DNA from: Spirochaetales bacterium
Lineage (GTDB): Bacteria > Spirochaetota > Spirochaetia > SZUA-6 > JAFGRV01
Length of the DNA stretch: 37,088 nt
Assembly: GCA_016937215.1 (NCBI GenBank)
Contig: JAFGWI010000016.1
Span: 1-37,088, forward strand
Direction of reading: 5' to 3'
Under the pieces are notes generated by a model, which saw only the letters and a program-made list of their open reading frames with translations, ran no database searches and was not told the DNA's origin. This document shows, one piece after another, positions 1-10,100 of the stretch (within the stretch, counting starts at the first letter, position 1; each line of letters opens with the position of its first letter). The translations under genes and the position numbers were made by a program.

Positions 1-68
1 CATAAACAGCAATTCTATATTTGAGTACAAATATTACGAATTGCGCTTAATTTCAATTCGTTGCAGTT

Positions 69-155
69 ACAATTCCAAATATAAACTATTATTAATGCAG
101 TTTCATACCATCGGTTAATTTTTATTCTTAACAAAAGGTTTATATTTGGAATTGT
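69..155. repeat. Long-loop perfect inverted repeat
   Basis: Two perfectly complementary 17-nt arms, at 69-85 (ACAATTCCAAATATAAA) and 139-155, are separated by a 53-nt AT-rich spacer. No coding region is seen between position 1 and 460. Apart from this structure and the palindromic element at 161-297, that stretch holds only a weak GC-rich inverted pair around 361-455. Function is unknown; a cruciform, a processed RNA hairpin or a remnant of a small mobile element are all possible. Confidence 0.7.
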
Positions 156-160
156 TGTAC

Positions 161-297
161 CGGGGGCTTGGCAGGCCGGGCTATGCGTTACTCCGGCTAG
201 GGCCTCCGAAGGTTTTTGGGCGGAAATTATCCGCCCAAAAACGCTTTGGCCATCAGGTTTTGAAAAACCTGATGGCCATAACTCCTATCCCTAACGC
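161..297 (-). repeat. Variable-stem palindromic element, copy 1
   Basis: This copy reads from right to left: box A (CTCCTATCCCTAACGC on the plus strand) ends near 297. Next to it is a 14-bp stem, 248-261 with 264-277, closed by a 2-nt loop. A second stem pairs 213-224 with 230-241. Box B (GGCCGGGCT) lies at 174-182. The order of boxes and hairpins matches the copies near 1.5, 7.0, 19.3 and 27.3 kb, although the stem sequences differ. It lies downstream of the DsbD-N-like gene. Confidence 0.75.
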
Positions 298-460
298 TTA
301 GGAGCGAAAAAACTCTATTTGCCGAAACAGAACCCATTTTAAATGGTAAAACTAATAATAGGCGCTAAGGGCCACCAGGCACTTGGCAAAGCCTTTGGCG
401 TTTTGGTTATAGAAGAAAGCCTGTGCCCTGGTCGGGCGCTGAACAGGTTTCCACTCGGTT

Positions 461-976
461 TTAATCCAGTTTGGGCGAGGAGCTTGAAAAACGGAGTTTC
501 ACCTCGCTTTTTAAATTAACCGGAGCGTAGCACACACCGCTTTTATCATCGCAGAGCTGGTAACGGAGCTGTATATCCACTTTTTCAAGGCTCCCCTCTT
601 TCCGGGGCGTTTCAATATTCAATAGCAGTTTAAAAATGCCGTTGTTTTTTAAAATCAGTTCATTTTCGTATTCTTCACCTTTAGGCAACGTAACATTTTT
701 AAGAACCATCCCTTTAGCGTCGATTAAAGTGAATTCCGTAAGAATACTGTAAGCATCGGGACCAAGGTGGTCCAGATAAACATGATGATTTGGTGGAACA
801 ATCAGTTCCACCAAAACCAGGGCTTTACCTTCAAGGGGCACGGAATATTCGCTTTGGACCTTGAGTTCACAGAAAGGCGTTTTTTTATCAAAACCAAACT
901 GGGCAAAAGCGTTCACAGTCAGAAAAAAAAGAACCAGTATCGTAAAATAAAAGCCTTTATTTGGTAAAATTATCAT
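461..976 (-). CDS. Secreted DsbD N-terminal-domain-like protein
   Basis: 171-residue protein starting at an ATG six bases after a GGGGAG ribosome-binding site. The frame is open a further 27 codons upstream, but that extension lacks such a site. Residues 1-28 form a signal peptide ending in NAFAQ. The rest is a small beta-rich domain resembling the periplasmic N-terminal domain of DsbD (thiol:disulfide interchange protein). The key feature is the C-terminal YQLCDDKSGVCYAP, with Cys142 and Cys149 matching the redox pair of nDsbD, which normally lies in a YQ-C-x5-C-Y/P context; here the spacing is six. The membrane and thioredoxin parts of DsbD are absent, so it would need a separate electron donor or act as a stand-alone thiol carrier. 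Family assignment rests on this motif and the length. Confidence 0.7.
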   Translation of the reverse strand: MIILPNKGFYFTILVLFFLTVNAFAQFGFDKKTPFCELKVQSEYSVPLEGKALVLVELIVPPNHHVYLDHLGPDAYSILTEFTLIDAKGMVLKNVTLPKGEEYENELILKNNGIFKLLLNIETPRKEGSLEKVDIQLRYQLCDDKSGVCYAPVNLKSEVKLRFSSSSPKLD

Positions 977-1183
977 GGTCACTCCCCGGATGATACAGCG
1001 GTTTTTGAACAAGACTTTAACAATAAATACCAGAACGAATCCAGTGATTTTTAGCAAGCGGCTTCTTCAAATAGACCTTTGCCAAAAAACACCGTCTAAT
1101 GGTAAGTCAAAACAAAATCAGGTTACTCGCACTTAAATATAGCCCGATTTTGACATGAAATCAATCCCCTTCACGCGATGACA

Positions 1184-1278
1184 GCCATTTCCAGTAACAT
1201 CCTTATCTGTCTATAGCATAGGTAATTATGTTTTTTAATTTTCGCGCAAAAAACGATAAGTAAGTTACCGGAAATGGC
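1184..1278. repeat. Long imperfect palindrome
   Basis: Arms 1184-1198 (GCCATTTCCAGTAAC) and 1264-1278 pair with one mismatch. Inside them CTTATC at 1202-1207 pairs with GATAAG at 1255-1260, giving a 95-nt nested inverted repeat. It lies in the 977-1829 gap between the divergent DsbD-N-like and PhoH genes. A short stretch at 1398-1420 resembles one end of the third dispersed repeat family (see 16276, 22297 and 32270). Confidence 0.6.
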
Positions 1279-1484
1279 AGCTGCCTGGAGTGTTGATACT
1301 ACCAATTCCCGATGCTAAAAACATTTAAATATAATATACATTATTATTCATATTAACGCCAAACTCATAAGACCGGGAATTGCTGACTCGATGGTGATGT
1401 TTTGCCTAAGGCCTCGATCAGTTTTTCTACCACGCCTGCAGGTATTGAGCCAGATGAGAAGTTGGCGGCAAGTGGCGGCTGAAA

Positions 1485-1682
1485 GCGTTAGGGATTGGAG
1501 TTATGGCCCCTGGCTTTTTCAAAAGCCAGGGGCCAAAGCGTTTTTTCCCTGACAATTTCAGGGAAAAAACCTTCGAAGGCGAAGCCGAAGTAACGTAAAG
1601 CCCGGCCCGGGACCGGTGGAAACAAAGCTCTTCTTCAGGTTCAACAGCCCCTTTGCAGCAATCAGAGTTCCCGGGAAACGCC
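1485..1682 (+). repeat. Variable-stem palindromic element, copy 2
   Basis: Box A GCGTTAGGGATTGGAG is at 1485-1500. It is followed by a 14-bp stem, 1505-1518 with 1521-1534, with a 2-nt TC loop. A second stem pairs 1541-1551 with 1559-1569. Box B (AAAGCCCGGCC, about 1597-1607) follows, and the copy ends with AACGCC at 1677-1682. Stem sequences are unlike those of the other copies, but their positions and the TTTT-TC-AAAA tip of the first hairpin are the same. A minus-strand open frame across this region is a by-product of the repeat. Confidence 0.8.
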
Positions 1683-1768
1683 AAAAAATAATTTAAACAC
1701 AGCTATCCTCCTTCCAACCCGGACTTTTTACCCTGCAAAAAGCTTTTTCTTATGAAAAAACATCGGCC

Positions 1769-1797
1769 TTGACAGAATTCCAGGCTTGCACCACAAT
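1769..1797 (+). promoter_or_regulatory. Probable sigma-70 promoter of the PIN-PhoH gene
   Basis: A perfect -35 TTGACA (1769-1774) is followed after 17 nt by CACAAT (1792-1797, four of six to consensus). Transcription would start near 1804. The ribosome-binding site AAGGAGG (1816-1822) lies seven bases before the TTG start at 1830. Confidence 0.55.
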
Positions 1798-1829
1798 TAA
1801 TGTAATGAGACCTTTAAGGAGGAAAGCTT

Positions 1830-3140
1830 TTGAATACAAATCATAAAAGCGACCGGAAATGTTTTGTCATCGATACCAATGTGTTCATCCACAGGCCCGA
1901 TGCCATCAACTCTTTCAGGGATAACGAGGTGGTGATTCCCCTTTTCGTGCTGGAGGAACTGGACGACCTGAAGTCGGCAGGGGGTGAAAAGGGGCGGAAT
2001 GCCCGCAGTGCTATTCGTTTGCTGGACCATTACGGGTCGCGGGGTTCTTTGTCCGAAGGAGTAATGATGGATAATGGCTCGCTCCTCAAGGTGGAGCTCA
2101 CCTACAAAAAGGACATTCACTTTGACATTAACACCGACCGACCGGACAACAAGATTTTGCTGGTGGCTTATACTTTGCAGCAGCAGGGCAAACGTGTCTT
2201 TTTTGTTTCCAAGGACATCAACGCCCGGGTCAAGGCCACGGCTTTGGGGCTCAAGGCGGTTGATTACAAAAAGCAAACCGTTGATATCAACACCCTTTAC
2301 TCGGGTCTCAAGGAGATTGACGGTTCTGACCAAATCGTGGAGGCCCTGCACGAAAGGGGCGAGGTTGAATGGAAGGAGCACCTTTTTCCCAACCAGTATG
2401 TGCTGTTCCGCCGTTCCAAGGAGGAACCATTGCTCGCGCGCTATGATCATAAAAAGGGAGTGCTGCGTTATCGCGCCCAGAGGCGACGGGCCACCTGGGG
2501 AATTAAGCCCCGTAACGTGCAGCAGCAAATGGCCATGGAACTGCTTTTAGACGACAGCATCCCGCTGGTGACCCTGGTGGGAAAAGCCGGTACTGGGAAG
2601 ACCTTGCTGGCCATTGCCGCGGGTCTGAAAAAGGTCCATGGCGCGGACAAATACGAGCGCGTTCTGGTATCCCGGCCCATCGTGCCCATGGGAAAGGACA
2701 TCGGCTACCTTCCCGGCGCCAAGGAGGAAAAGCTCAAGAACTGGATGCAGCCCCTTTTCGACAACCTGGAGTACATTATCAGTTCCTATAAAAAGGAAAA
2801 CATCACTTCCACCGAAGAGCTGCTCACCGAAAACATCATCGAGATCGAGGCCCTCACCTATATCCGCGGACGTTCCCTGCCCCATCAGTTCATTATTGTA
2901 GACGAGGCCCAGAACCTCTCGCCCCATGAAGTGAAGACCATTGTCAGCCGGGCCGGCGAAGGCTCAAAGGTGGTTCTTACCGGCGACCCCTTCCAGATCG
3001 ACAGCCCCTACCTAGATTCCAACTCCAATGGCCTCAGCTATTTGGTGGAAACCTTCAAGGGTCAGGAGTGTTTCGGCCATGTGACATTGGAAAAATCGGA
3101 ACGAAGCTTTCTGGCAGAACTGGCGGCAGAATTGCTTTGA
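1830..3140 (+). CDS. PIN-domain/PhoH-family ATPase (YlaK-like)
   Basis: 436 residues, started by TTG seven bases after a strong AAGGAGG. The N-terminal PIN ribonuclease-like domain (about 10-150) shows the acidic residues expected of the fold: Asp15 in DTNVF, Glu42/43 with Asp45, and later DRPDN and SKDINARVKA. The C-terminal PhoH P-loop ATPase domain (about 225-436) has Walker A GKAGTGKT at 251-258 and Walker B VDEAQ with Asp358/Glu359. This PIN plus PhoH layout and length are standard for the family, whose members are proposed RNA helicase/nucleases. The cellular role in this organism is not visible. It has its own promoter and terminator and appears monocistronic. Confidence 0.93.
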   Translation: MNTNHKSDRKCFVIDTNVFIHRPDAINSFRDNEVVIPLFVLEELDDLKSAGGEKGRNARSAIRLLDHYGSRGSLSEGVMMDNGSLLKVELTYKKDIHFDINTDRPDNKILLVAYTLQQQGKRVFFVSKDINARVKATALGLKAVDYKKQTVDINTLYSGLKEIDGSDQIVEALHERGEVEWKEHLFPNQYVLFRRSKEEPLLARYDHKKGVLRYRAQRRRATWGIKPRNVQQQMAMELLLDDSIPLVTLVGKAGTGKTLLAIAAGLKKVHGADKYERVLVSRPIVPMGKDIGYLPGAKEEKLKNWMQPLFDNLEYIISSYKKENITSTEELLTENIIEIEALTYIRGRSLPHQFIIVDEAQNLSPHEVKTIVSRAGEGSKVVLTGDPFQIDSPYLDSNSNGLSYLVETFKGQECFGHVTLEKSERSFLAELAAELL

Positions 3141-3162
3141 GCTGTGTTTGATGGATTTTATT

Positions 3163-3199
3163 GGCGGCCCTTATTTCCGAAAAGGGCTGCTTTTTTTTT
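3163..3199 (+). terminator. Rho-independent terminator after PIN-PhoH
   Basis: Stem GGCGGCCCTT (3163-3172) pairs with AAGGGCTGC (3182-3190, one G-T pair) and is followed by nine T residues. It begins 22 nt after the stop codon at 3140. From here to 3455 there is no credible gene, only the decayed repeat at 3349-3406. Confidence 0.8.
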
Positions 3200-3348
3200 G
3201 CGCGGTACAGGGCCTTGTCTTTTCCACAAGGGGCACTGGAATACGCTCTATTTTTTGGGGGCTTGGGGCGTTCTAACCGGGTAATAAAAAAAAACAGCTT
3301 TACTTTCCTTGATCGGCCCCATCGAGCTTTAAGGCTTACGCGGCTACA

Positions 3349-3406
3349 ATGAATATTGACAGAGATTCACGCTACCGAGTAATTAATGCGAAGCATCTAT
3401 GACCAG
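3349..3406 (+). repeat. Decayed composite repeat (30-bp palindrome plus hairpin module)
   Basis: The stretch aligns without gaps to the junction at 27679-27735, where a GTGAATCC palindrome is followed by GTCACCGAGC and the hairpin module. Here GATTCACGCTACCGAG and GAAGCATCTATGACCAG are recognisable, but both palindromes have accumulated mismatches. The two modules keep their order and spacing, so this looks like an old copy of the same composite element. Confidence 0.55.
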
Positions 3407-3455
3407 CCAACTCTATTCTTTTAAGACCCTCGCGCGGTGAAGGGGCGGGAAATAA

Positions 3456-3483
3456 AAAAAGCGGCCAGGGCCGCTTTTTTTCA
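3456..3483. terminator. Bidirectional terminator
   Basis: A run of A, a GC-rich stem AGCGGCC/GGCCGCT with a 2-nt loop, and a run of T make a symmetric intrinsic terminator. On the minus strand it lies 49 nt beyond the stop of the GH31 gene (3532). Confidence 0.85.
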
Positions 3484-3531
3484 AATTACCAGGCCCCAGA
3501 AACAGGCCTGCTCTGCAAAAAACCTTTAAAA

Positions 3532-6500
3532 TCAGCAAAAAGAATCGATCAGTTTCACATAAAACTGGGCTGTTAACAGGGCGTCAACAATATTGATTGT
3601 TCCATTACAATCGACATCTGCCTGTTCAGGAAAATAACCCTGGGGGTTCAAGCCCACATAGTGCTGAGCAGTTAACAGCGCGTCAACGATGTTAACACTC
3701 TTGTCATGATTTACGTCGCCCAGCATACCAGTCTCCGGCGTGGGTTCAACGCCATTTATCAGGTCCGCGATTTCAGAGGGACTCAAAGGCCGATTATAGA
3801 TTCTGAAATCATCGACCTCCGCGTTCAAATAGGGGTCATGGGACCATTGGGAACGGCCTACATAATTATTCAGGGTTTCTCCCAGGTCGGAAGGGCTCAG
3901 AGTAAGCGATGAGTTTCTGCCTATTTCCTTTCCATCGAGATATAGAATCCCGACAGTTCCCTGTTTTGTGACAGACAGATGCTGCCAGGTTCCCACTGAA
4001 AAAGCGGTGTTGCCATTTATCCCCTGCTCTCCTTCAGGAGATGACACTGTAATGGCAAAATAGGGATTAGCTGTTGTTCCAGACTGGGGCGTAAACATCA
4101 TGAAGCGGTCACCGTTTCCGCCAAAATCGAAAACGCGCGTCCAGTCGGTAAGGGCGTTTAATTTAAGGCGGCAGGCAATGGTAAAATCAGTCAAAGCTGT
4201 TGTGATGTTATCAGGAAGATCAGCGTAAGCGTCGACACCATCGAGCGAATAGGGACCGCCGACAAACACAGGTTCAAAACCGGGAGTCGGTGTAGGGGGA
4301 GCTGTAGGCGCGGGTGTATAGGAAGGAGCAGTGACAATTATTTCTGCGCCCTCATATTTAACCACCATGTCGCCCTGGGTGTTTTCAATTCCCTTACCAT
4401 GATTTTCACCCACAAGCACAATGTTAAAGGTGCGCTTATCAAGCATGGTGCTGAATGAGCCGGCGCGTTTGGCGATAGTTAATTCAGCTTTGGCTTCATT
4501 CCAGTTAAAATCAATGGTTGAATAGTGTCCGGATTCATAATCATAGCTATCACCCTGGTCTTCATACAAAGTGAAGGAAGCATCCTTTCCTGTGTAAACC
4601 CGAATCTCCAGAGGATCAGCGCTCTCATTCGCGTATTGAATATCCGGGCCCATGGGAACGATGGAACCAGCTTTGATAAACAAGGGGATTTCGCTTAAAG
4701 GTGCTGCGGCGGTGATATTTCTGCCACCTTCAACTGAAGTGCCTTTCCAGAAATCGTACCACTTTCCGGCAGGTAAATACACTTGACGGCTGGTAGCACC
4801 CTCTCGGGTTACAGGATTAACCAAAAAAGCGGGTCCAAAAAGGAACTGATCTTTAATATTGTAAACAGTGGCATCCTTAGGGTAATCAAAAACCAGAGGC
4901 CGCATCATGGTGTAGCCTTGATCAGTGATCTTCCACGCCAGTGAATAGATATAGGGCATTAGGCGATAGCGGAGTTTATCAATGATTAACAGGTTCGCCT
5001 TGGTTGTGCTGCTCCATTGATTGCCGTATAACTCTCGCGAGCCTCCGCCGTGGATCCTGAAAACAGGATTAAAGGCCCCGTACTGGAACCAACGGGTGAA
5101 CAATTCATTATTAGTGTTAGTGGACCAGTCAAGGTTATGACCCCAGTAACCACCGATATCAGTTGTCCAGTAAGGCATACCGGCAATAGCGAAATTAAGA
5201 CCAGCTGGAATCTGTTTGGCATAGGTCTCAAAATTACAGTCAATATCTCCAGACCAGCAGGTGGTTCCGTATCGCTGCTGACCTCCGTAGGCGCTCCGAG
5301 TCAAAACATAAACCCGTTTCTCATCTGGGCCCATGGAACGCCAGCCTTCATACAAGGCTTTGCTGTGCTGCAAGGGATAGGCGTTTATCACTGTAACGCC
5401 CTTTCCCAGGGCTGTGTTCACTGTGCGCATATTGATGCTGTCGGGATAGGGTTGAGGTTCGGTATTGTCCGCCCAAATGCCGTCCCAGCCGTATTTACCC
5501 AATAGACGGTCGTAAATTTGCTTGTAAACCAGGTTTCGCGCATTGGCATTAAAGGTATCGTAAAAGTGGTGATTCCCGCCGCTGGGGAAAAGAGCGCCTA
5601 TGGCATTGAGAGCGTTATAATTGTCCTGGTCCCCGGCTTTTCTCGGCGAGCTGGTGTATTCATATTCCGGCCAAATAGAAATCATGGTGTGGATATTGGC
5701 GCTGTGCATTTCTTCAATTAGGGCTGAAGGGTTTGGATAGCGGTTTTCATCCATAAAATGAGAACCCCAGGTATAGGGTGTCCAGTAATCCCAGTCCTGA
5801 ACAATGCAGTCAAGAGGGATATTGTTATTCCGGTAACCGTTTTTCACTCGTAACAACTCCGCCTGGCTTGTGTATTTGTCCTTGGAGTGAAACAGACCAT
5901 AGGCCCATTTGGGGAAAAGAGGCGCGGAACCAGAGGCCACACGGTACAGGGAAACAATATGATCTATTTCAGGGCCGTAAAAGAAATAATAATCCACCAT
6001 ATCACCGCACTCCGAAGAAAAACGGTATTTTGTGTTTCCAGACACATTACCAGAAAAATTGGTGGTGGAATAATTGTCCCAAAAAAGTCCATAGCCCTTG
6101 CTTGAAACAAGAGTAGGAATATAAATCCAGGTGTTGCCATTTAACATGCGAAGAGTCGTGCCTTTACGGTTTAATACATTATCCTGGGTTTGTCCAAGGC
6201 CGAATAGGGCTTCGTTAGAGGGCGAATTAAAAAGCGCCTCGATTTTATTGGTGCTAACCCCTTCCACTGTGACAGGGCTTATTGTTTTACTGTTGGCGCT
6301 GTCTTCAGATAAAACAACATTTCCATTTAAATCACTGTATGTGATCGCGCCATTACTTTTGGTAATTTTAACCATAAGGCGCGAAGTCACAATGGTCACA
6401 ATTCCATTGGCTTCGGATATTTCAATTTCTCGGGGTTCCCATAATTTATTTATTGAGAGGGATGTTTTATCAGGAATCCTATTCTGGGTGGAATATTGAA

Positions 6501-6705
6501 CCCTGATAATATCATCCTGACAAACCTGAATTCGCATAACTCCCCGATCCATGGTAAAATTCACCATGGAATTATCCACTGAATAAGTAGAAACCGATAA
6601 CCCGTGCATATTAGCGACACTCAGCAAAAAAAAAATCATTAGCCATTTGCCTGTCAGCCATTTTAAGCACCTTTTTTTAGAAAAACACTTTTTCAAGTAA
6701 AACAT
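3532..6705 (-). CDS. Secreted GH31 glycosidase with LamG and dockerin-like domains
   Basis: 1057 residues. The ATG at 6705 is chosen because AAGGAG lies seven bases upstream and a signal peptide (about 1-36, hydrophobic WLMIFFLLSVANMHG) begins there; the frame is open 42 codons further. The GH31 beta-sandwich and (beta/alpha)8 barrel run to about residue 680. The WADNTEP motif carries the expected nucleophile Asp413, and WSGDI carries the likely acid/base Asp487. A DUF5110-type beta domain follows, then a Pro/Thr linker, a LamG-like jelly roll (about 800-985) and a two-repeat dockerin-like tail (about 995-1057; GDVNHDKSVNIVDALL and DVDCNGTINIVDALL). GH31 enzymes are alpha-glucosidases, alpha-xylosidases and relatives; the TEP form of the nucleophile motif suggests the alpha-xylosidase-like group, but substrate is not certain. 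The sensor kinase upstream on the same strand may control it. Confidence 0.93.
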   Translation of the reverse strand: MFYLKKCFSKKRCLKWLTGKWLMIFFLLSVANMHGLSVSTYSVDNSMVNFTMDRGVMRIQVCQDDIIRVQYSTQNRIPDKTSLSINKLWEPREIEISEANGIVTIVTSRLMVKITKSNGAITYSDLNGNVVLSEDSANSKTISPVTVEGVSTNKIEALFNSPSNEALFGLGQTQDNVLNRKGTTLRMLNGNTWIYIPTLVSSKGYGLFWDNYSTTNFSGNVSGNTKYRFSSECGDMVDYYFFYGPEIDHIVSLYRVASGSAPLFPKWAYGLFHSKDKYTSQAELLRVKNGYRNNNIPLDCIVQDWDYWTPYTWGSHFMDENRYPNPSALIEEMHSANIHTMISIWPEYEYTSSPRKAGDQDNYNALNAIGALFPSGGNHHFYDTFNANARNLVYKQIYDRLLGKYGWDGIWADNTEPQPYPDSINMRTVNTALGKGVTVINAYPLQHSKALYEGWRSMGPDEKRVYVLTRSAYGGQQRYGTTCWSGDIDCNFETYAKQIPAGLNFAIAGMPYWTTDIGGYWGHNLDWSTNTNNELFTRWFQYGAFNPVFRIHGGGSRELYGNQWSSTTKANLLIIDKLRYRLMPYIYSLAWKITDQGYTMMRPLVFDYPKDATVYNIKDQFLFGPAFLVNPVTREGATSRQVYLPAGKWYDFWKGTSVEGGRNITAAAPLSEIPLFIKAGSIVPMGPDIQYANESADPLEIRVYTGKDASFTLYEDQGDSYDYESGHYSTIDFNWNEAKAELTIAKRAGSFSTMLDKRTFNIVLVGENHGKGIENTQGDMVVKYEGAEIIVTAPSYTPAPTAPPTPTPGFEPVFVGGPYSLDGVDAYADLPDNITTALTDFTIACRLKLNALTDWTRVFDFGGNGDRFMMFTPQSGTTANPYFAITVSSPEGEQGINGNTAFSVGTWQHLSVTKQGTVGILYLDGKEIGRNSSLTLSPSDLGETLNNYVGRSQWSHDPYLNAEVDDFRIYNRPLSPSEIADLINGVEPTPETGMLGDVNHDKSVNIVDALLTAQHYVGLNPQGYFPEQADVDCNGTINIVDALLTAQFYVKLIDSFC

Positions 6706-6953
6706 GATATTACTCCTTTTAGGAATTTTAAAGCCATCAGAAATTGTTGAAAAACCAGGAAGCCTGTAAGTGATGTTTCTGAAAAGCCTGTATTTGAGGC
6801 GCTCAGATTTCTGGCACAGGGTCAACCTCAAAAATTCCCCTTTTCTTTTTTAATGCTTTAGTTTACACCCAAAAAGGCTTGAATGGTGACTATGGTTTTC
6901 CCTGATAATTGCACAGTGATGTGAAGCCCAACAAGGCATCCCCGAGTTTGTCC

Positions 6954-7102
6954 GCGTTAGGGATTGGAGCAGGGCCGGCTTTTTTTTCAAAAAAAGACGG
7001 CCAACAAAAACCCCGCGCTTTTTTAGCGGGGTTTTTGGTCGAAGCGATAGCGGAGCCGCGCAAAGCCCGGACTGCTGGAATGAAATGAAAGCAGGCAACG
7101 CC
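6954..7102 (+). repeat. Variable-stem palindromic element, copy 3
   Basis: Box A GCGTTAGGGATTGGAG (6954-6969) is followed by a GGCCGGC-T-run stem (about 6973-6987 with 6990-7002). A terminator-like stem pairs 7006-7016 with 7026-7036. Box B GCAAAGCCCGG comes next, then hairpin 3 (CTGCT with AGCAG) and the AACGCC end at 7097-7102. It occupies most of the 6706-7180 gap between the sensor kinase and GH31 genes. On that strand the middle stem could act as a partial terminator. Confidence 0.8.
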
Positions 7103-7180
7103 AGAAAGCTTTAGCCAAACACATGGTGGATATGTTTCCCTGTATTTAAAACCAAAGCTTCTGCATCATATTCACTCACC

Positions 7181-10100
7181 TTACAATGATGCCTCTTCCT
7201 GTAATTTGGAAATTAGCTCATACTTGGTGTTAACACTCATTTTTTTGTAAATACTGGCCACATGATATTCAACTGTACGGAGGGAAATATTCAGTTCCAG
7301 GGCTATTTGTTTATGAAGCAAGCCCTGCAAAAGAAGTTTCAAAATAGCTGGTTTCCGGCCCATCATTGCATATTTACGACAAATACCGTCTATATCCAGT
7401 TTCACGGGATTGCCCGAAGACTTGTTCAAATCATTAAAAACATCCTGGATTCTGCTTTTCACCATATCCATGTTTCTGTTTTTCTGACGGTCCATGAATA
7501 AAAGATGAGAATCAATCTTGGCTTTGATTTCAGAAATGGCAAAGGGTTTTTCAATATAATCCAGGGCTCCCAGGCGGAGTCCTTTGATTCGGGCTTTATC
7601 ACCGCTAAGGGCTGTTAAAAAAATAAAAGGAACATCCTGTATGTCCTTCATGGACAAGACCTCAGACAGCAAGGTATAGCCATCCTCTTGGTCCATCATG
7701 ATGTCAGCTATAATCAGATCAGGGCGCGCCTCGGTTTTGAGTTTAAAAAGGGCTTCGGATACACTTTTCGCGGGAATGATATTGTAATCCTGTTCAAGTG
7801 AGACCTGCATGAAACGCAAAAGCTGGAGATTGTCATCTACGACAAGTATGGTGGGCTTATCTTCATCAATTTCCACTTCTTTAAGTTGAGGCTGGGAATA
7901 ATCAGCCGGAGCTGAGATAAAATCATTACTGGTAATTTCAGGTGTTAGATTTTCAGCTGATGCCAAAACAAAACTAATTTTAAAACAAGCACCTTTGGGC
8001 TTATTCTGAGAAAAACTGATCTCCGCGCCAAGGCCATCTAGGATTTTTTTCACAATCGAAAGGCCGACTCCCATTCCCTGTTTACTGGTTTTTTGTTTGG
8101 ACATCAGGAAATAGGGTTCAAAGATATGTTTCGCGTTTTCGGTTGTTAATCCTGGCCCGTTATCGCAAATCACCAGGCTTGCTTTTTCCTTTGTGCTCGA
8201 AATTTTAACATCCACCCTGCCCCCCTTCTGAATATATTTAACGGCATTATCCAGAAGATTATTAAGTATCCGGTCAAGGGCCCAGGGATCGATCTGGATA
8301 TACACTGTGTTTTTAAAGGATGTAACAATTGTTATATCGCGTTTTTTTGCCAGTTCGCTAAAAAGAGCGCATTTTTTTTGCGTGTAATCACATAAATCAA
8401 TAATGCTGTCGTGTTCATAAAGAACCTCATCCTTTTGCAGTTTTTCAACATCAAGAAAATTCAGCATATTAGCAAGAAGAAGATCTATGTTTTCACCAAT
8501 AACGCGAAGATTTTCATCAGGTGGGCTTTTGTCCATGTAAAGGGATAAATAATTCTTGATCAAGGTTAAGGGGGTTTTGGTTTCATGAGCCACATTTATG
8601 AAAAACCGTGTCTTCTGCTGATTGGCTTCCTTTAAAAGCTCGTTGGCTCTACGGGTTTCATCGAGCAACCTGGCCCCCATTATCGCGCTTGAAATCTGGT
8701 TCCGGAGATTGCGGAAAAGATGTTCATGGTGGGAGTCGTTAGTCAAAAGCAGATACCCCAACTGTTGCTCACCAAAAAAAAGGGCATAAACCACCCAATG
8801 AACATCTGGGAACTCCTTGGCAACATGAGAGGGAAGCAGCTCCAGGGTTTTAAACTCAAACCCGCCTATAGGTAAGTTGATGTAACTATCCTTATCAAAG
8901 GCGAGGATCACCCTTGACAGGGGCGGAAGGCTTTGGGGATATTTTTCAGGTTCAATATATAAACAAACACAAAATTTGCTGATCTGGGCCTGAGGTAAAA
9001 GGACTTTTAAAATTTCCATGAGTTTATCGAGTTCGATGGTCGAGGTAACAGCGCTTCCCATATTGAAAAGAATGCTCTGGTAATTGGCGCTGTTAAAGGT
9101 ATTGTAGGCAAGCCTGGCCAGCAAACTGGATGTCCACTGGTCTCCCCTGATTTGCAGACTGGATAGAGGCATTTTCTTTGCAGCCAGGTGCCATTTTTCA
9201 TCTTCCCGTAGACCAATTAAAGCATCCCGCCAGAGATCCAGAACCGGATCAACTGAGCGGATTATCTGGAAGTTGATTTTACTCCTGTGTTTAAGGGACA
9301 GGCCTTCCTCATTATCCGCAAGAGAGACCTGTAATTCAGCCAGTAAGGGCTCTTTTTTATCAATAAAAGGGCATCCACAGGAACCCCGGGGCACATACTC
9401 GGGCTTCACCATGGTGATAGGGGGATTTTTTTTCCCCTCTATGGCGAGAAGCAGATTCTCCAAAGCCCGTTCGGTCATCTCTTTAAAAGGATAGCTTACC
9501 GTACTCAAGGATGGAGAAAGACACTCGGAAAACTTCAAATTATCAAAACCAGTAACTGCCAGTTGGCCAGGAACATCGATGCCGCGGTTCTGGAATTCAA
9601 GAATCGCGCCGGCTGCCATAAAATCATTGTCACAGATGATAACTTGAAAATCACGACCCGGAAGTTTGCCGCGTTCATCCATCAAAATACCCACAGCTTG
9701 CTCGCCCGATTCCAGTTCAAAATTCCCCTGAACAACCAGGGTTTCGTCAAAATCCAGTTGGTGCTTTGAAAGGGAATCCCTGAAAGCCGAAAAACGCTCT
9801 ATGGCGTCAATATGATGGGTCCAACCGCGAATATAGGCAAAGCGGGTAAATTGATGAACGTTCACCATATGCGAAACAAGATCCATCATGACCGAAGAAT
9901 TATCTAAAACCACACTGGGAATTCCCTTGACTTCAACCCCCATGCTCACTAAAGGCAAATCCTTGAAAGCCCGGCACCTTTTTCGAAAAGCTTCTTCCGG
10001 TGTGAAGGTAATCAACAAATTACTTACCAGGACAAGCCCATCAAGAATTTCCGGACCAGCCAAATCGTATAGAATATTGGATTGATTATCCGATTGATAG

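Noticed and set aside
1427-1684. Minus-strand open frame of 85 codons
   Set aside because: It lies wholly in palindromic element copy 2 and has no ribosome-binding site. A similar frame at 6850-7098 was rejected for the same reason.
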